A stretch of 24,988 bases of DNA, taken from positions 1 to 24,988 of IMG/VR virus record IMGVR_UViG_3300025769_000783; one strand, given 5' to 3'. A program made the position numbers and the translations under genes. Below, one piece after another: positions 7,512 through 15,187 of this stretch (its first letter is position 1; the number at the start of each line of letters is the position of its first letter). The notes beneath the pieces were generated by a model. That model had not been told where the DNA came from, ran no database searches, and was given only the letters and a program-made list of their open reading frames with translations. This stretch comes from a virus.

Positions 7512-8124
7512 TCCAGAAGCAAAAACGATCACCTTCCGAGGTTTCGTTGGTGACTACGACAATGGCATTTCGGCTGACGACTTCCGAGCCGTCCTGGCAG
7601 AACACGATGGTCAGGACGTTACGATCCACCTCAACTCCGAGGGAGGCAGCGTGACCGATGGTCTGTCGATCTTCAACGCCATTTCCCAGCATGATGGCGA
7701 AGTGACTGTCCATATCGACGCACTGGCAGCGTCCATCGCCACGGTGATCTGCTGTGCGGCTGACAAGGTGATCATGAACAGCAATGCGAAGTTTATGATC
7801 CACAGGGCATGGACCGCAGCGATGGGCAACTGCGTCGAGTTCCGAAAGATGGCAAACATCATGGAGATGCTCGATGGCGATATCGCTGATGTCTATGAGA
7901 ACCGCACCGGAATTGCCAAGGAGGAACTGCTTGCCATGATGGACGAGGAGACTTGGCTGAACGCTGAGGAAGCTCTAGCGAACAAGTTCGTCGATCAGAT
8001 CCATGATGTCTCCAAGCCACGAGCCGAGGCAAAGGTCGATGTCAAAGCAATGCTGTCCCCAGCGATATCTCGGAGCCTAAAGGCTGGGATGACTCGGCGG
8101 CTCAAGCTCCGAAAAAGATCCTAA
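7495..8124 (+). CDS. Head maturation protease, ClpP-like (S14)
   Basis: 209 residues from ATG at 7495, chosen over the longer frame from 7450 because of AAGGAAA just upstream and the natural start MKLESN. ClpP-fold features are LNSEGGSVTDGLSIFNAI (46-63), catalytic Ser80 in DALAASIATV, and catalytic His103 in KFMIHRAW. A conserved acidic stretch with TWLNAEEAL (153-161) follows. It removes the capsid delta domain and scaffold during head maturation, which suits its place between portal and capsid genes. The C-terminus is basic (TRRLKLRKRS). It overlaps the portal gene by 17 bases. Confidence 0.92.
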   Translation: MKLESNPEAKTITFRGFVGDYDNGISADDFRAVLAEHDGQDVTIHLNSEGGSVTDGLSIFNAISQHDGEVTVHIDALAASIATVICCAADKVIMNSNAKFMIHRAWTAAMGNCVEFRKMANIMEMLDGDIADVYENRTGIAKEELLAMMDEETWLNAEEALANKFVDQIHDVSKPRAEAKVDVKAMLSPAISRSLKAGMTRRLKLRKRS

Positions 8125-8132
8125 CTTTAGCG

Positions 8133-8141
8133 TGATATAAT
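8133..8141 (+). promoter_or_regulatory. Extended -10 promoter before the capsid gene
   Basis: TGATATAAT is a perfect extended -10 sequence in the only real gap of the head module (8125-8184). It is embedded in CTTTAGCGTGATATAAT, which shares the AGCGTGAtAt core with three other regulatory gaps. A start near 8148 would give a leader of about 37 bases. An extra promoter in front of the most strongly needed structural gene is biologically reasonable. No good -35 box is visible. Confidence 0.6.
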
Positions 8142-8184
8142 ATCCACTTCGGGCTACGGTCCAGAAATTTGTCAACAAGGGTAA

Positions 8185-9468
8185 ATGGAGAAACCAAAAC
8201 CCATGAAGCGTATCAATGAACTAAAGGCTCGAATGGACGAAATTCTCGATATCTTCGAGGAAGTCAAGATCGAAGCCGAGGGCAGCGACCTGACCGAAGA
8301 GCGTCAGGAATTTGTCGCAGCACTGACCACTGAGTTCGACGAGGCACAAGCCGAAGTCGCCAAATTTGAGAAGCAGCAAGCAGAGATTGAGGCTCGCCTC
8401 GATATCCGCCGAGCTAGCGAAGAAATTTCAGAACCTCCACAAATCGCAGAACCCGTCCAAGAGGAAGTCAAGAACGTGATCCCCGCAGTCGCCAAAACCC
8501 AGAAGAGCAAGTTCTTCGCGTCGAACGAAGATGCTTACACCGCAGGCATGTTCCTGAACTCCCTGAGCGGCAACCGCCGAGCCAACGAGTTCTTGGCAGC
8601 ACAGTCGATCGGCACTGACGCTGACGGTGGATACCTTGTTCCAACCCCATTGGCTAACACGCTGATCAACTTGCTGGAAGAGTACGGTGTTGCTCGCCAA
8701 GTCTGTAAGCGGATCGTCATGTCGGCTGAGACTTGGAGCGTACCAAAGCTGACCGAGCACGCAACGGTCTACTACCCAGCCGAAGCTGCCTCTATCACCG
8801 AGAGCGATTTGGCATTCAGCCAGATCACCTTGACGGCGAAGAAAGTTGCAGCGTTGGTCAAGATGAGCACCGAAGTTCAAGAAGATTCGGTTATCTCTCT
8901 GGTCGATACCGTTGTGCAGTCGATTGCCTACTCATTGGCGATTGCCGAGGACAACAACTTGTTCAACGGCGTTGCTTCGGCTATTAACGCCAACGGCATC
9001 AACGATGACACCAACGTGGCTGACACTAACGTAGCAAGCGTTGCTGCCTTGGCGTTGTCTGACTTCACCGACTGTGTTGCTGCTATCGGCAACCCAATCA
9101 TCGGTGCTCGCAACGAGTGGTACATCAATGCAAGCCTGTTCCACGGTCCAGTTCGCGAACTGTTGAACGCAGCTGGTGGTAACACTCTGGCTGACCTCGA
9201 AGGTGGTCAAAGCCCACGACTGCTGGGATACCCAGTGAACTTCGTGAGCGTCCTCCCGGGTGCATCGGCATCGACCGCAGGCGACTTGCTTGCAGTGTTC
9301 GGTGACATGAGCCTCGGATGCTACTTTGGTGATCGCCGCCAACCATCGTTCAAGGTTCTGAACGAGTTGTTCGCTGTGAACGATCAAGTTGGCGTTGTCG
9401 CTACCGAGCGTATCGACATCCAAGTTGCCAACCCAGAAGTACTTGGCAAGATCACCATCACTGGCTAA
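8185..9468 (+). CDS. Major capsid protein, HK97 fold
   Basis: 427 residues. Residues 1 to about 105 are a charged, heptad-like delta domain (KRINELKARMDEILDIFEEV and similar) acting as internal scaffold. The mature part follows, with SIGTDADGGYLVPTPLANTL (141-160), the classic HK97 capsid entry motif, and a C-terminal domain with a GGQSPRLLGYPV loop and a DRRQPSFKVL strand. The expected protease cut is near 105-112. Start options are ATG 8185 (AAGGG upstream) or ATG 8203 (GGAG upstream but about 12 bases away). Both keep the delta domain. It assembles the head shell and has its own putative promoter. Confidence 0.94.
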   Translation: MEKPKPMKRINELKARMDEILDIFEEVKIEAEGSDLTEERQEFVAALTTEFDEAQAEVAKFEKQQAEIEARLDIRRASEEISEPPQIAEPVQEEVKNVIPAVAKTQKSKFFASNEDAYTAGMFLNSLSGNRRANEFLAAQSIGTDADGGYLVPTPLANTLINLLEEYGVARQVCKRIVMSAETWSVPKLTEHATVYYPAEAASITESDLAFSQITLTAKKVAALVKMSTEVQEDSVISLVDTVVQSIAYSLAIAEDNNLFNGVASAINANGINDDTNVADTNVASVAALALSDFTDCVAAIGNPIIGARNEWYINASLFHGPVRELLNAAGGNTLADLEGGQSPRLLGYPVNFVSVLPGASASTAGDLLAVFGDMSLGCYFGDRRQPSFKVLNELFAVNDQVGVVATERIDIQVANPEVLGKITITG

Positions 9469-9716
9469 TGGCTAAGTATAAATTCAAACGTGATCGGTGC
9501 GGATTCCGTGCTGGTCACGTTTTCTCCACCGGAGACCTGAGAGAGGGTCTCGTCAAGACGCTGCTTGCATTCGACGCTATTGAGAAGGTTGAAGATGAAC
9601 TGGACGCTCCGAAGAACGTCAAGCCCTCAAGCAATGGCAGTAAGTCTGGACGAAGCAAAGGATCATCTAAGGGTAGCCGGAAGCGAGCAGGACAGTCTGA
9701 TTCAGCTTCTGATTGA
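9468..9716 (+). CDS. Small head-region protein with basic Ser/Lys/Gly tail
   Basis: 82 residues. The start overlaps the capsid stop (TAATG), suggesting coupled translation. Residues 1 to about 40 are ordered (YKFKRDRCGFRAGHVFSTGDLREGLVKTLLAFDAIEKV), and the rest is a low-complexity Ser/Gly/Lys/Arg tail. The last 122 bases are shared, in another frame, with the connector gene starting at 9595. Such small genes after the capsid gene are common in this module, but I cannot name this one. The tail may simply reflect constraint from the overlapping frame. Confidence 0.55.
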   Translation: MAKYKFKRDRCGFRAGHVFSTGDLREGLVKTLLAFDAIEKVEDELDAPKNVKPSSNGSKSGRSKGSSKGSRKRAGQSDSASD

Positions 9717-10182
9717 ATCGGCAACTGAGCAAGCCGAGCGAGACACTGAAAGGTGTTTCGTTCAGGCAACGTGGCAACAGACACAATATGGTTTCCCAGC
9801 CAATGGTGGACCAATCCTTCTCAACATGAGCAAGGCTGTGTCTGTTCAGTCGATCACATATCTCGACACTAACGGTGTATCTCAGACGTTATCAACGGAC
9901 GACTACAGTCTTGACCTTGGTCGAAACGTAGTCACATGCCTGAATGATGATGACGGCTGGGCGGAAACGCTGAGTACACAAACAGAGAGAGACACAGTCA
10001 CCATCTCTTTCACATGCGGCTCGGCGGACCCAGCCACACTTCCCAGCCTGTTCAAGCACATGGTCCTGCTGGAAGTTGGCAGAGCATACTACGATCCGGC
10101 ACAAGAGAACGGCGTCAACACAAACGATGGACGCTCATATGAGAACATCGTTCGTAAGCTGATTCGGAGTTCATATCCGTAA
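9595..10182 (+). CDS. Head-tail connector, gp6-like
   Basis: 195 residues from ATG at 9595, preceded by AAGG. The opening MNWTLRRTSSPQ followed by VSLDEAKDHLRV and LIQLLIESATEQAERDTER is the typical helical N-terminus of HK97 gp6-like connectors, so this start is preferred to 9565 or 9634. The protein ends in a helical region with LLEVGRAYYDPAQEN. It forms the ring below the portal. The next gene starts on its stop (TAATG). Confidence 0.85.
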   Translation: MNWTLRRTSSPQAMAVSLDEAKDHLRVAGSEQDSLIQLLIESATEQAERDTERCFVQATWQQTQYGFPANGGPILLNMSKAVSVQSITYLDTNGVSQTLSTDDYSLDLGRNVVTCLNDDDGWAETLSTQTERDTVTISFTCGSADPATLPSLFKHMVLLEVGRAYYDPAQENGVNTNDGRSYENIVRKLIRSSYP

Positions 10183-10550
10183 TGCCAAAGGTAAGTGGAT
10201 TCAATCGAAAGCGTATCGGTCATCGCAACTATGTTGCGAAGATAGAGTCGCCGCCAACCGCAGAAGATGCGTATGGGCATGTGACCTACACGACTGGTAC
10301 GTGGACGACATTGGTTCAGAAGTGGTATTGCGAATTGATTGATGCAGCAGGCTCCGAGATCATCGAGGGATTCGCTGTGAAAGAAATGACCGAGAAGGTT
10401 GCGATTGGTGACTCAAGCCAACTGAGGAACCTGAATCTCAACACAAAGTGCAGGCTGACGATCCGAGGCAAGGTGTATGGCGTAACAGCCGTGCGTGACG
10501 TTAGCGGTGACGGCTTCACAACGAGAATAGAACTGAGGTCGATCGAGTAG
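10182..10550 (+). CDS. Head-tail adaptor / head closure protein (SPP1 gp16-like)
   Basis: 122 residues. It is a beta-rich protein with the family pattern of an early basic segment (FNRKRIGHRN), a central W..L....WYCEL stretch, and a C-terminal strand pair of the type NTKCRLTIRGKVYGVTAVRDV. The position after the gp6-like connector and before the gp10-like neck protein supports the call. It likely closes the head after packaging. The start overlaps the previous stop by one base. Confidence 0.75.
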   Translation: MPKVSGFNRKRIGHRNYVAKIESPPTAEDAYGHVTYTTGTWTTLVQKWYCELIDAAGSEIIEGFAVKEMTEKVAIGDSSQLRNLNLNTKCRLTIRGKVYGVTAVRDVSGDGFTTRIELRSIE

Positions 10551-11245
10551 TGGCAAAGAGATCAAGAAGTCAAGTCCTTCGCGAGGTTGAGCAGTTCCTG
10601 AGAGGGAAGCAGACAAAGTCCGGAGGAACTGGCAGGGCTGGATCAAAGGTCTCTTACACTAACTTGCAGAAAGACCTAGAAGGCATTACGGAAGAACTAT
10701 CAAAGAAAGTTATCCCGACTGCGGTCGCTTCGGCAGCAACGATCGTCAGAAAGGAAGCTGTTGCGATGGTTCGCAGTGGATCGAGGCAGTCGCCTTCGTC
10801 CAGTAAGAAAACAAAGACAAGAGGTCAGCCTCCACTACGCAGATACCCAACAGGGGTCGGCATGACGAATGCTGGGAAAGGGGCGTGGTGGGGAGCCGAC
10901 ATGATCACCAGACGTGGCGGACCAGGCGGACCATCGCTTGGTGCTCCTGGGACGATCATCAAGAAGAGATTAGAGAGAAAAGGGTACGGCTTGAGCACCA
11001 GCCAGAAGGTTGGTCCTCGGTACGCAAGGAACGATCCGAAGGGAAAGAACTTTGCTCATACTCATGAGCCAAAGAGTGGATCGACAGGTGCCCCAAACCA
11101 TAAGTGGTGGGGCAAGAAAGCAAAAAAGAAACTGCGTGCGAGACCATTCATGGGTCCAGCGGGCGAAAAAACACTTCCACAACAGCGGCGAGCAATCAAG
11201 TCAGCCATTGTTAAGTGGAAGATAAAGAGACCTGATTTAATATGA
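10550..11245 (+). CDS. HK97 gp10-like neck/tail component
   Basis: 231 residues beginning with GTG at 10550 that overlaps the previous TAG. It is very basic, with two Lys/Arg-rich linkers (SSSKKTKTRG, KWWGKKAKKKLRARP). The C-terminal RPFMGPAGEKTLPQQRRAIKSAI resembles the RPF..PA.E......AI..A ending of HK97-gp10-like proteins. It is longer than usual for the family because of a Gly/Lys-rich insertion around residues 100-190. Gene order agrees with a neck role. Confidence 0.7.
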   Translation: MAKRSRSQVLREVEQFLRGKQTKSGGTGRAGSKVSYTNLQKDLEGITEELSKKVIPTAVASAATIVRKEAVAMVRSGSRQSPSSSKKTKTRGQPPLRRYPTGVGMTNAGKGAWWGADMITRRGGPGGPSLGAPGTIIKKRLERKGYGLSTSQKVGPRYARNDPKGKNFAHTHEPKSGSTGAPNHKWWGKKAKKKLRARPFMGPAGEKTLPQQRRAIKSAIVKWKIKRPDLI

Positions 11246-11661
11246 GCCGACCAGTCCCACAGATCATTACACGACTCCGAGCCGATGCGACCGTTGCGTC
11301 CATCGCTGGGACGAGAGTGTTTGCAGAGCATCCTCCGCAAGACGATGTTCTTCCGATCGTTGTCATTGGCGTCGAGAGCGTTCGGGGCTTCAGCGACAAT
11401 GTTGGTCTGTGCCACCAGAAGGTGTACGTTGCATCGGTCAGCGTGGACATTATCTGTCAGACCAGAGGTCAGTCAGAGGACTTGCAGGAGGCTGTAGAGG
11501 ACTCATTGATTGGATGGGTCTCTTCAGATACAGGATATCCGATCAACGGCATCACCTCGGACGAGGGTGCGTCTTGGCAACTGATTGACCCAAAGGACGG
11601 CTCGGATGAACGAGGCTACTGGTGCGAACAAACTTACTCCGTTACTTACCAAAGGATCTAA
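11242..11661 (+). CDS. Tail terminator / completion protein (DUF3168-like)
   Basis: 139 residues. The opening helix PVPQIITRLRADATVASIAGTRVF, the following strand VLPIVVIGVES, and the central VYVASVSVDIICQTRGQSEDLQEAVEDSL match the usual outline of tail completion proteins. Its location between the gp10-like protein and the major tail protein is the standard place. It caps the tail tube at the head end. It starts within the previous stop (ATGA). Confidence 0.75.
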   Translation: MSRPVPQIITRLRADATVASIAGTRVFAEHPPQDDVLPIVVIGVESVRGFSDNVGLCHQKVYVASVSVDIICQTRGQSEDLQEAVEDSLIGWVSSDTGYPINGITSDEGASWQLIDPKDGSDERGYWCEQTYSVTYQRI

Positions 11662-11665
11662 ATAG

Positions 11666-12052
11666 ATGGCAACTCAAACTGGTTTAGGAACAACCATTTC
11701 TTTCGGCGGAACCGGTGGTTGCGTCCGAAGCGTAACTCTGCCCGAGTTCAGCCAAGAGGCGATCGACGTATCGTGCTTGGACTCAACTGGGTTCATGGAG
11801 AAAATCAAAGCAGGACTGGCTGATCCCGGTGAAGTCTCTGCGGTCGTTTTGTGGGAGGACGATTACACGCCACCAGCGATTGGCGATGCTGTGTCTGTCA
11901 CGATCACATTGCCAGATGCCTCAAACTTTGCCGGAACAGGCTGGGTCAGCGGAATCAGCTATGGGTCAGCAGAAGTTGGGTCGGTTATCGAATGTACGAT
12001 TACTGTTACGTTTGACGGTCAAACGGGACCAACCTTTACCAACCCAGCGTAG
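11666..12052 (+). CDS. Major tail protein (tail tube)
   Basis: 128 residues, short but complete. The opening MATQTGLGTTISFGG and the patterns ITLPDASNFAGTGWVSG and VIECTITVTFDG are typical of tail-tube monomers with an Ig-like beta fold. The ribosome site AAGGATC precedes the ATG by 7 bases, stronger than at most neighbours, as expected for an abundant protein. It forms stacked hexamers around the tape measure protein. Confidence 0.85.
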   Translation: MATQTGLGTTISFGGTGGCVRSVTLPEFSQEAIDVSCLDSTGFMEKIKAGLADPGEVSAVVLWEDDYTPPAIGDAVSVTITLPDASNFAGTGWVSGISYGSAEVGSVIECTITVTFDGQTGPTFTNPA

Positions 12053-12060
12053 GATAGCCA

Positions 12061-12384
12061 ATGAGTGATCGGAAAGTTGAACTCGTCCAGTTAGCCGGAA
12101 CAAATATGGCGACTGGACGGAAGCAGTATTATGAAATCTGGATGATCTACGTTACCGATGGAGAGGATCGGTATCTAGCGGGACGACTGGATTGGCATGA
12201 TGATGCAGAGATTATCTACCTCACGCGAGTCGATGCCTTCCTTCGGAAGTGGGTCGATGAGGAAGTTTCCAAACAACTGAAGCGTAAAGTCGATTCGCTT
12301 GAGTTCAAGGATGTTACTGACGTGATCGAGGAACTAGAAAGAGATAGTCTAAATGAGTTTAACGAAGAAGATCTTGCTGGCTGA
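12061..12384 (+). CDS. Hypothetical protein between major tail protein and chaperone
   Basis: 107 residues, acidic. The N-terminal half reads as beta strands (KVELVQLAG, KQYYEIWMIYVTDGEDRYLAGRLDW). The C-terminal half is a charged helix (WVDEEVSKQLKRKV, VTDVIEELERDSLNEFNEEDL). Its last 32 bases overlap the chaperone start. A tail-associated role follows from position only. I do not recognise the family. A TAGGA box precedes the start. Confidence 0.6.
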   Translation: MSDRKVELVQLAGTNMATGRKQYYEIWMIYVTDGEDRYLAGRLDWHDDAEIIYLTRVDAFLRKWVDEEVSKQLKRKVDSLEFKDVTDVIEELERDSLNEFNEEDLAG

Positions 12385-12703
12385 GTTGGTATGCTCCAAG
12401 CCTGAGAAGTTGAAAACGAAGTTGTTTGGTCATGACGTTTACGTCAAACCAGTGTCCGAGTTTCAGCGTTCACGGCGTCTCTCAGCCCTCTATGGCAAAG
12501 ATGGTGAAGTAGATCGCAGTGCCTTGCGTAAGGCACGCATCTACACAATCATCGACCACCTCTGCGACAAGGACGGCAACAACATCTTTACCGACTCCGA
12601 TGTCAAAGAACTGCTTGACCTCGACGCACTCAAACTCGATGTGCTGCAAAAGCACATCGAGGACTGGGTGGAGAAACGCGAGGGAAAGATCCAAGGCGAA
12701 TAG
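12353..12703 (+). CDS. Tail assembly chaperone (zero-frame product, gpG-like)
   Basis: 116 residues beginning MSLTKKILLAEL, with a helical body containing LFGHDVYVKPVSEFQRSRR and IIDHLCDKDGNNIFTDSDVKELLDLD. This is the usual outline of siphovirus tail assembly chaperones, which coat the tape measure protein before the tube forms. Near the 3' end the zero frame contains G GGA AAG (12682-12688), a canonical -1 slippery heptamer. A stop follows five codons later (TAG at 12701-12703). Ribosomes that slip make the longer product described in the next entry. Confidence 0.85.
   Translation: MSLTKKILLAELVCSKPEKLKTKLFGHDVYVKPVSEFQRSRRLSALYGKDGEVDRSALRKARIYTIIDHLCDKDGNNIFTDSDVKELLDLDALKLDVLQKHIEDWVEKREGKIQGE
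12682..12688 (+). promoter_or_regulatory. Programmed -1 ribosomal frameshift site GGGAAAG
   Basis: The zero-frame codons are GAG GGA AAG, giving the X XXY YYZ heptamer GGGAAAG, the same heptamer as in lambda G-GT. It lies 12 bases before the zero-frame stop, and the -1 frame stays open to 12975. Position, gene order and the content of the -1 frame all agree with the tail chaperone frameshift of siphoviruses. Confidence 0.88.
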
Positions 12704-12975
12704 ATAAGTTTGTTCAACACCTTGAACGCAACCACCGGCTGTCATGGGTGTTTTCTATTTGCCAAGATCTTGGTATCGACGACCCGATCAACTGGATGAA
12801 CAATACATCCAGCGTGGTCGTCGATTGGTGGATTGCGTACAAAATCTACAGGTCAGACCAAGAGCGTGCGGCGTATGAGAAGGTCTCTGGTAAAGAGAAG
12901 AAAACTACGTTCAGCGGAAGCGACCATGAAGGTCTCGGCAAATATCTAAGGGCTCACAATGGCGGGAAAGGATAG
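12688..12975 (+). CDS. Tail assembly chaperone, -1 frame extension (gpT-like part)
   Basis: Reached by slipping at 12682-12688, it adds about 95 residues to give a fusion of about 207. The extension reads DPRRIDKFVQHLERN, then LSWVFSICQDLGIDDPINWMNN, which matches the WxFCxxLGIxDPxxW pattern of the second half of tail chaperones, and then WWIAYKIYRSDQERAAY. A GTG at 12748 opens the frame but has no ribosome site, so independent translation is unlikely. The end overlaps the tape measure start by 17 bases. Confidence 0.82.
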   Translation, partial: DPRRIDKFVQHLERNHRLSWVFSICQDLGIDDPINWMNNTSSVVVDWWIAYKIYRSDQERAAYEKVSGKEKKTTFSGSDHEGLGKYLRAHNGGKG

Positions 12976-15187
12976 AATCGGAGCACTGTACTACGAGGTC
13001 ATTCTTGATCCTCGTGGGTTCGCTCGTGGAGTCACGTCTGTCAAAGCAGATGCGGATCTCCTTACGAGAGCAGTGCAAGGAACGACTAGCGAAATTGCCC
13101 GCATTGATGCTGAACTCCAAGCCACCATACAGAGGTCGCTCAACGCATCTGGAAAGGAGCGGGATATCCTTCGCTCCTATTCAATGGAGTTGATCCAAAA
13201 CAAGAAGGACTACTACAAAAAGGAACAGGATGCGAGGGACGCTGCGTCTGCCGCGAACATTGCACGGCAGGAGGCAGAGGACGCAAGGATAGAGAAAGAG
13301 CTTGCACGTCACCACCAGTGGCGTAGGAGGCTGATCGAGAACTCAAGGAAGCTAGAGGAGCAACAAGCCGCCGCAAAGTCGAAGCGTCGAGCCGCAAACA
13401 GGGCTAGGATTGCATCGGAGCGAAACTACTTCCAACTGTATGCTAGGGGGATGCAAGACAATATCCGAATGACGCTCAAGAGTGAGGGCGTGATGAGAGG
13501 TCTTGGTAAACTAGGAAAACAGAGTTTCGGGGGGATAAAGAACGCACTAGGCGGTGCCAGTGGCGGGCTCTCCAAGCTGGCTGGCAACTTCACCCAGATG
13601 CTTGGCTTCAGCCCGAAGGTGCAGGGTTTCGCTAGGGTGTTCGGTGCGTTTGGTCCTCACATCCTAGCAGCCGCCGCAGCAGTTGCTGTTCTTACAGCAG
13701 GGTTCGCCAAGGCGATTGGAATGGCGGATGAGTGGGCAAAGAAACAGAACCGGCTGACTGCCGTCATGCAGGGAAGGTCTGCACTTTCCAAGCAACTCGA
13801 AATGGAAATGCGTGACCTTGCATCTTCGACTGCATTCTCTCGTGACGAGTTGATGGAGTTTGCAATCAGCCTCAAGACGATGGGGGTTGCGACCAAGGAT
13901 GTCAGAGGCATCGCAGAGACTGTTGGTGCTTTGTCTGGTGGCGACAACCAAAAGATGAAGTTCATCCAGAAGGCATACACCGATGTGTTGACGAAAGGTC
14001 GCCTGATGGGTCAGGAGGCGTTGCAACTCGCCAACCAAGGTGTTCCCATTTACAAAGCCCTTGCAGGCACGATGGGCATTTCTGCTGCCGAGGCTCAGAA
14101 GCTGGCTGAGAATGGGAAGATCAGTGCTGAACAATTCCAGAAGGCAATGGTGTACCAAGCCAATCAGGTTGGTGGCTTGGCTGCGATGGAAAAAGGTATG
14201 TGGACCATCTCTGGTCAGTGGGAGCAGATCAAGGAAGCCGTGGGCGATGTGTTCCTAGCCATTGGAGAGGATCTACAGCCAGCAGTGGTTGGAATCATGT
14301 TTGCTCTAAGGGTTGGAGTGGAAGCACTGGCAACGGCATTCAAGTTCATGTGGAACGCAGTCGTCGAGCCAATCAAGTTCATCCTCAAGGTGCTTACATT
14401 CGACTTCACCGGTGCCGTGGATATGATCATCGGTAAAGAGGAGGCTCTGAGCCAGGAACTGGACGAGCAGCGTGAGATCGTTCTTGCAAGACTTGCTGAA
14501 GAGGAAAAACTATATAATGATCAGATCGAGTTCGCTGAGGACTTGATGAAGAAAGAGCGTGAGCGGCTCATGACTCAAGAGGAGCAGGCACGGCGTAAGC
14601 ATCAAGCACAACTGAACCAGTTGATCATGGAGAAGAAGATCACCAAGGAGCAGGCTCTACAGGTCGTTCGAGAACGTGCTAGGGTTGACGCAGAACTCAA
14701 GCGGCGTAAAGAGGAAGAGGAAGCAGCAGAAGCCGAGTACGACAAGAGAGAGGCTGACTGGGCTGCGTGGAACGAACAGCAAAAGGCTGACGAAGAAAAG
14801 CTCGCGGAGCTAAAGAAGGATGCGTTCGACAACGAGGAAAAGCTGCGTGAAGATGCGATCAAGCTGGCTGAGAAACAGCATGCTGAAGAGATCAAGCGGA
14901 TCGACGATGCACTTGCTAAAAAGATAAGCGATCGTGATTCTGCCGACTCGTCTGCGGGGGCATCCTTTGAAGCAGGCAGTGCTGAAGAGTTTGCTTTCCT
15001 TCGCGAAATGGAAATGCAAGCACGCAGAGATAAGCAGCAGGAGCAGTGGGAGCTTGATGCTGCGGCACAACGCACCCAAGCCAACACTCATCTCACACAG
15101 ATGGTTGCAAACACAAACGCAATGGCGAACGCAGCCAAGCGGGATATTTCTCAAAAAGACAGTCTCTCAGATTTTGGATACCCATAA
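12959..15187 (+). CDS. Tail tape measure protein
   Basis: 742 residues. The N-terminal third is helical and charged with coiled-coil character (about 85-150). A hydrophobic Ala/Val segment lies at 233-256. The tape-measure N-terminal domain covers about 285-400, with STAFSRDELMEFAISLKTMG and GRLMGQEALQLANQGVPIYK. The C-terminal 500-690 is a long Glu/Lys/Arg coiled coil. It sets tail length; the usual ratio of about 0.15 nm per residue implies a tail of roughly 110 nm. AAGGG precedes the ATG. Confidence 0.93.
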   Translation: MAGKDRIGALYYEVILDPRGFARGVTSVKADADLLTRAVQGTTSEIARIDAELQATIQRSLNASGKERDILRSYSMELIQNKKDYYKKEQDARDAASAANIARQEAEDARIEKELARHHQWRRRLIENSRKLEEQQAAAKSKRRAANRARIASERNYFQLYARGMQDNIRMTLKSEGVMRGLGKLGKQSFGGIKNALGGASGGLSKLAGNFTQMLGFSPKVQGFARVFGAFGPHILAAAAAVAVLTAGFAKAIGMADEWAKKQNRLTAVMQGRSALSKQLEMEMRDLASSTAFSRDELMEFAISLKTMGVATKDVRGIAETVGALSGGDNQKMKFIQKAYTDVLTKGRLMGQEALQLANQGVPIYKALAGTMGISAAEAQKLAENGKISAEQFQKAMVYQANQVGGLAAMEKGMWTISGQWEQIKEAVGDVFLAIGEDLQPAVVGIMFALRVGVEALATAFKFMWNAVVEPIKFILKVLTFDFTGAVDMIIGKEEALSQELDEQREIVLARLAEEEKLYNDQIEFAEDLMKKERERLMTQEEQARRKHQAQLNQLIMEKKITKEQALQVVRERARVDAELKRRKEEEEAAEAEYDKREADWAAWNEQQKADEEKLAELKKDAFDNEEKLREDAIKLAEKQHAEEIKRIDDALAKKISDRDSADSSAGASFEAGSAEEFAFLREMEMQARRDKQQEQWELDAAAQRTQANTHLTQMVANTNAMANAAKRDISQKDSLSDFGYP

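Noticed and set aside
14602-15087. 161-codon minus-strand frame rich in Ser and Ala
   Set aside because: Shadow of the coiled-coil region of the tape measure gene; low-complexity composition mirrors Glu/Lys/Ala codons on the other strand.
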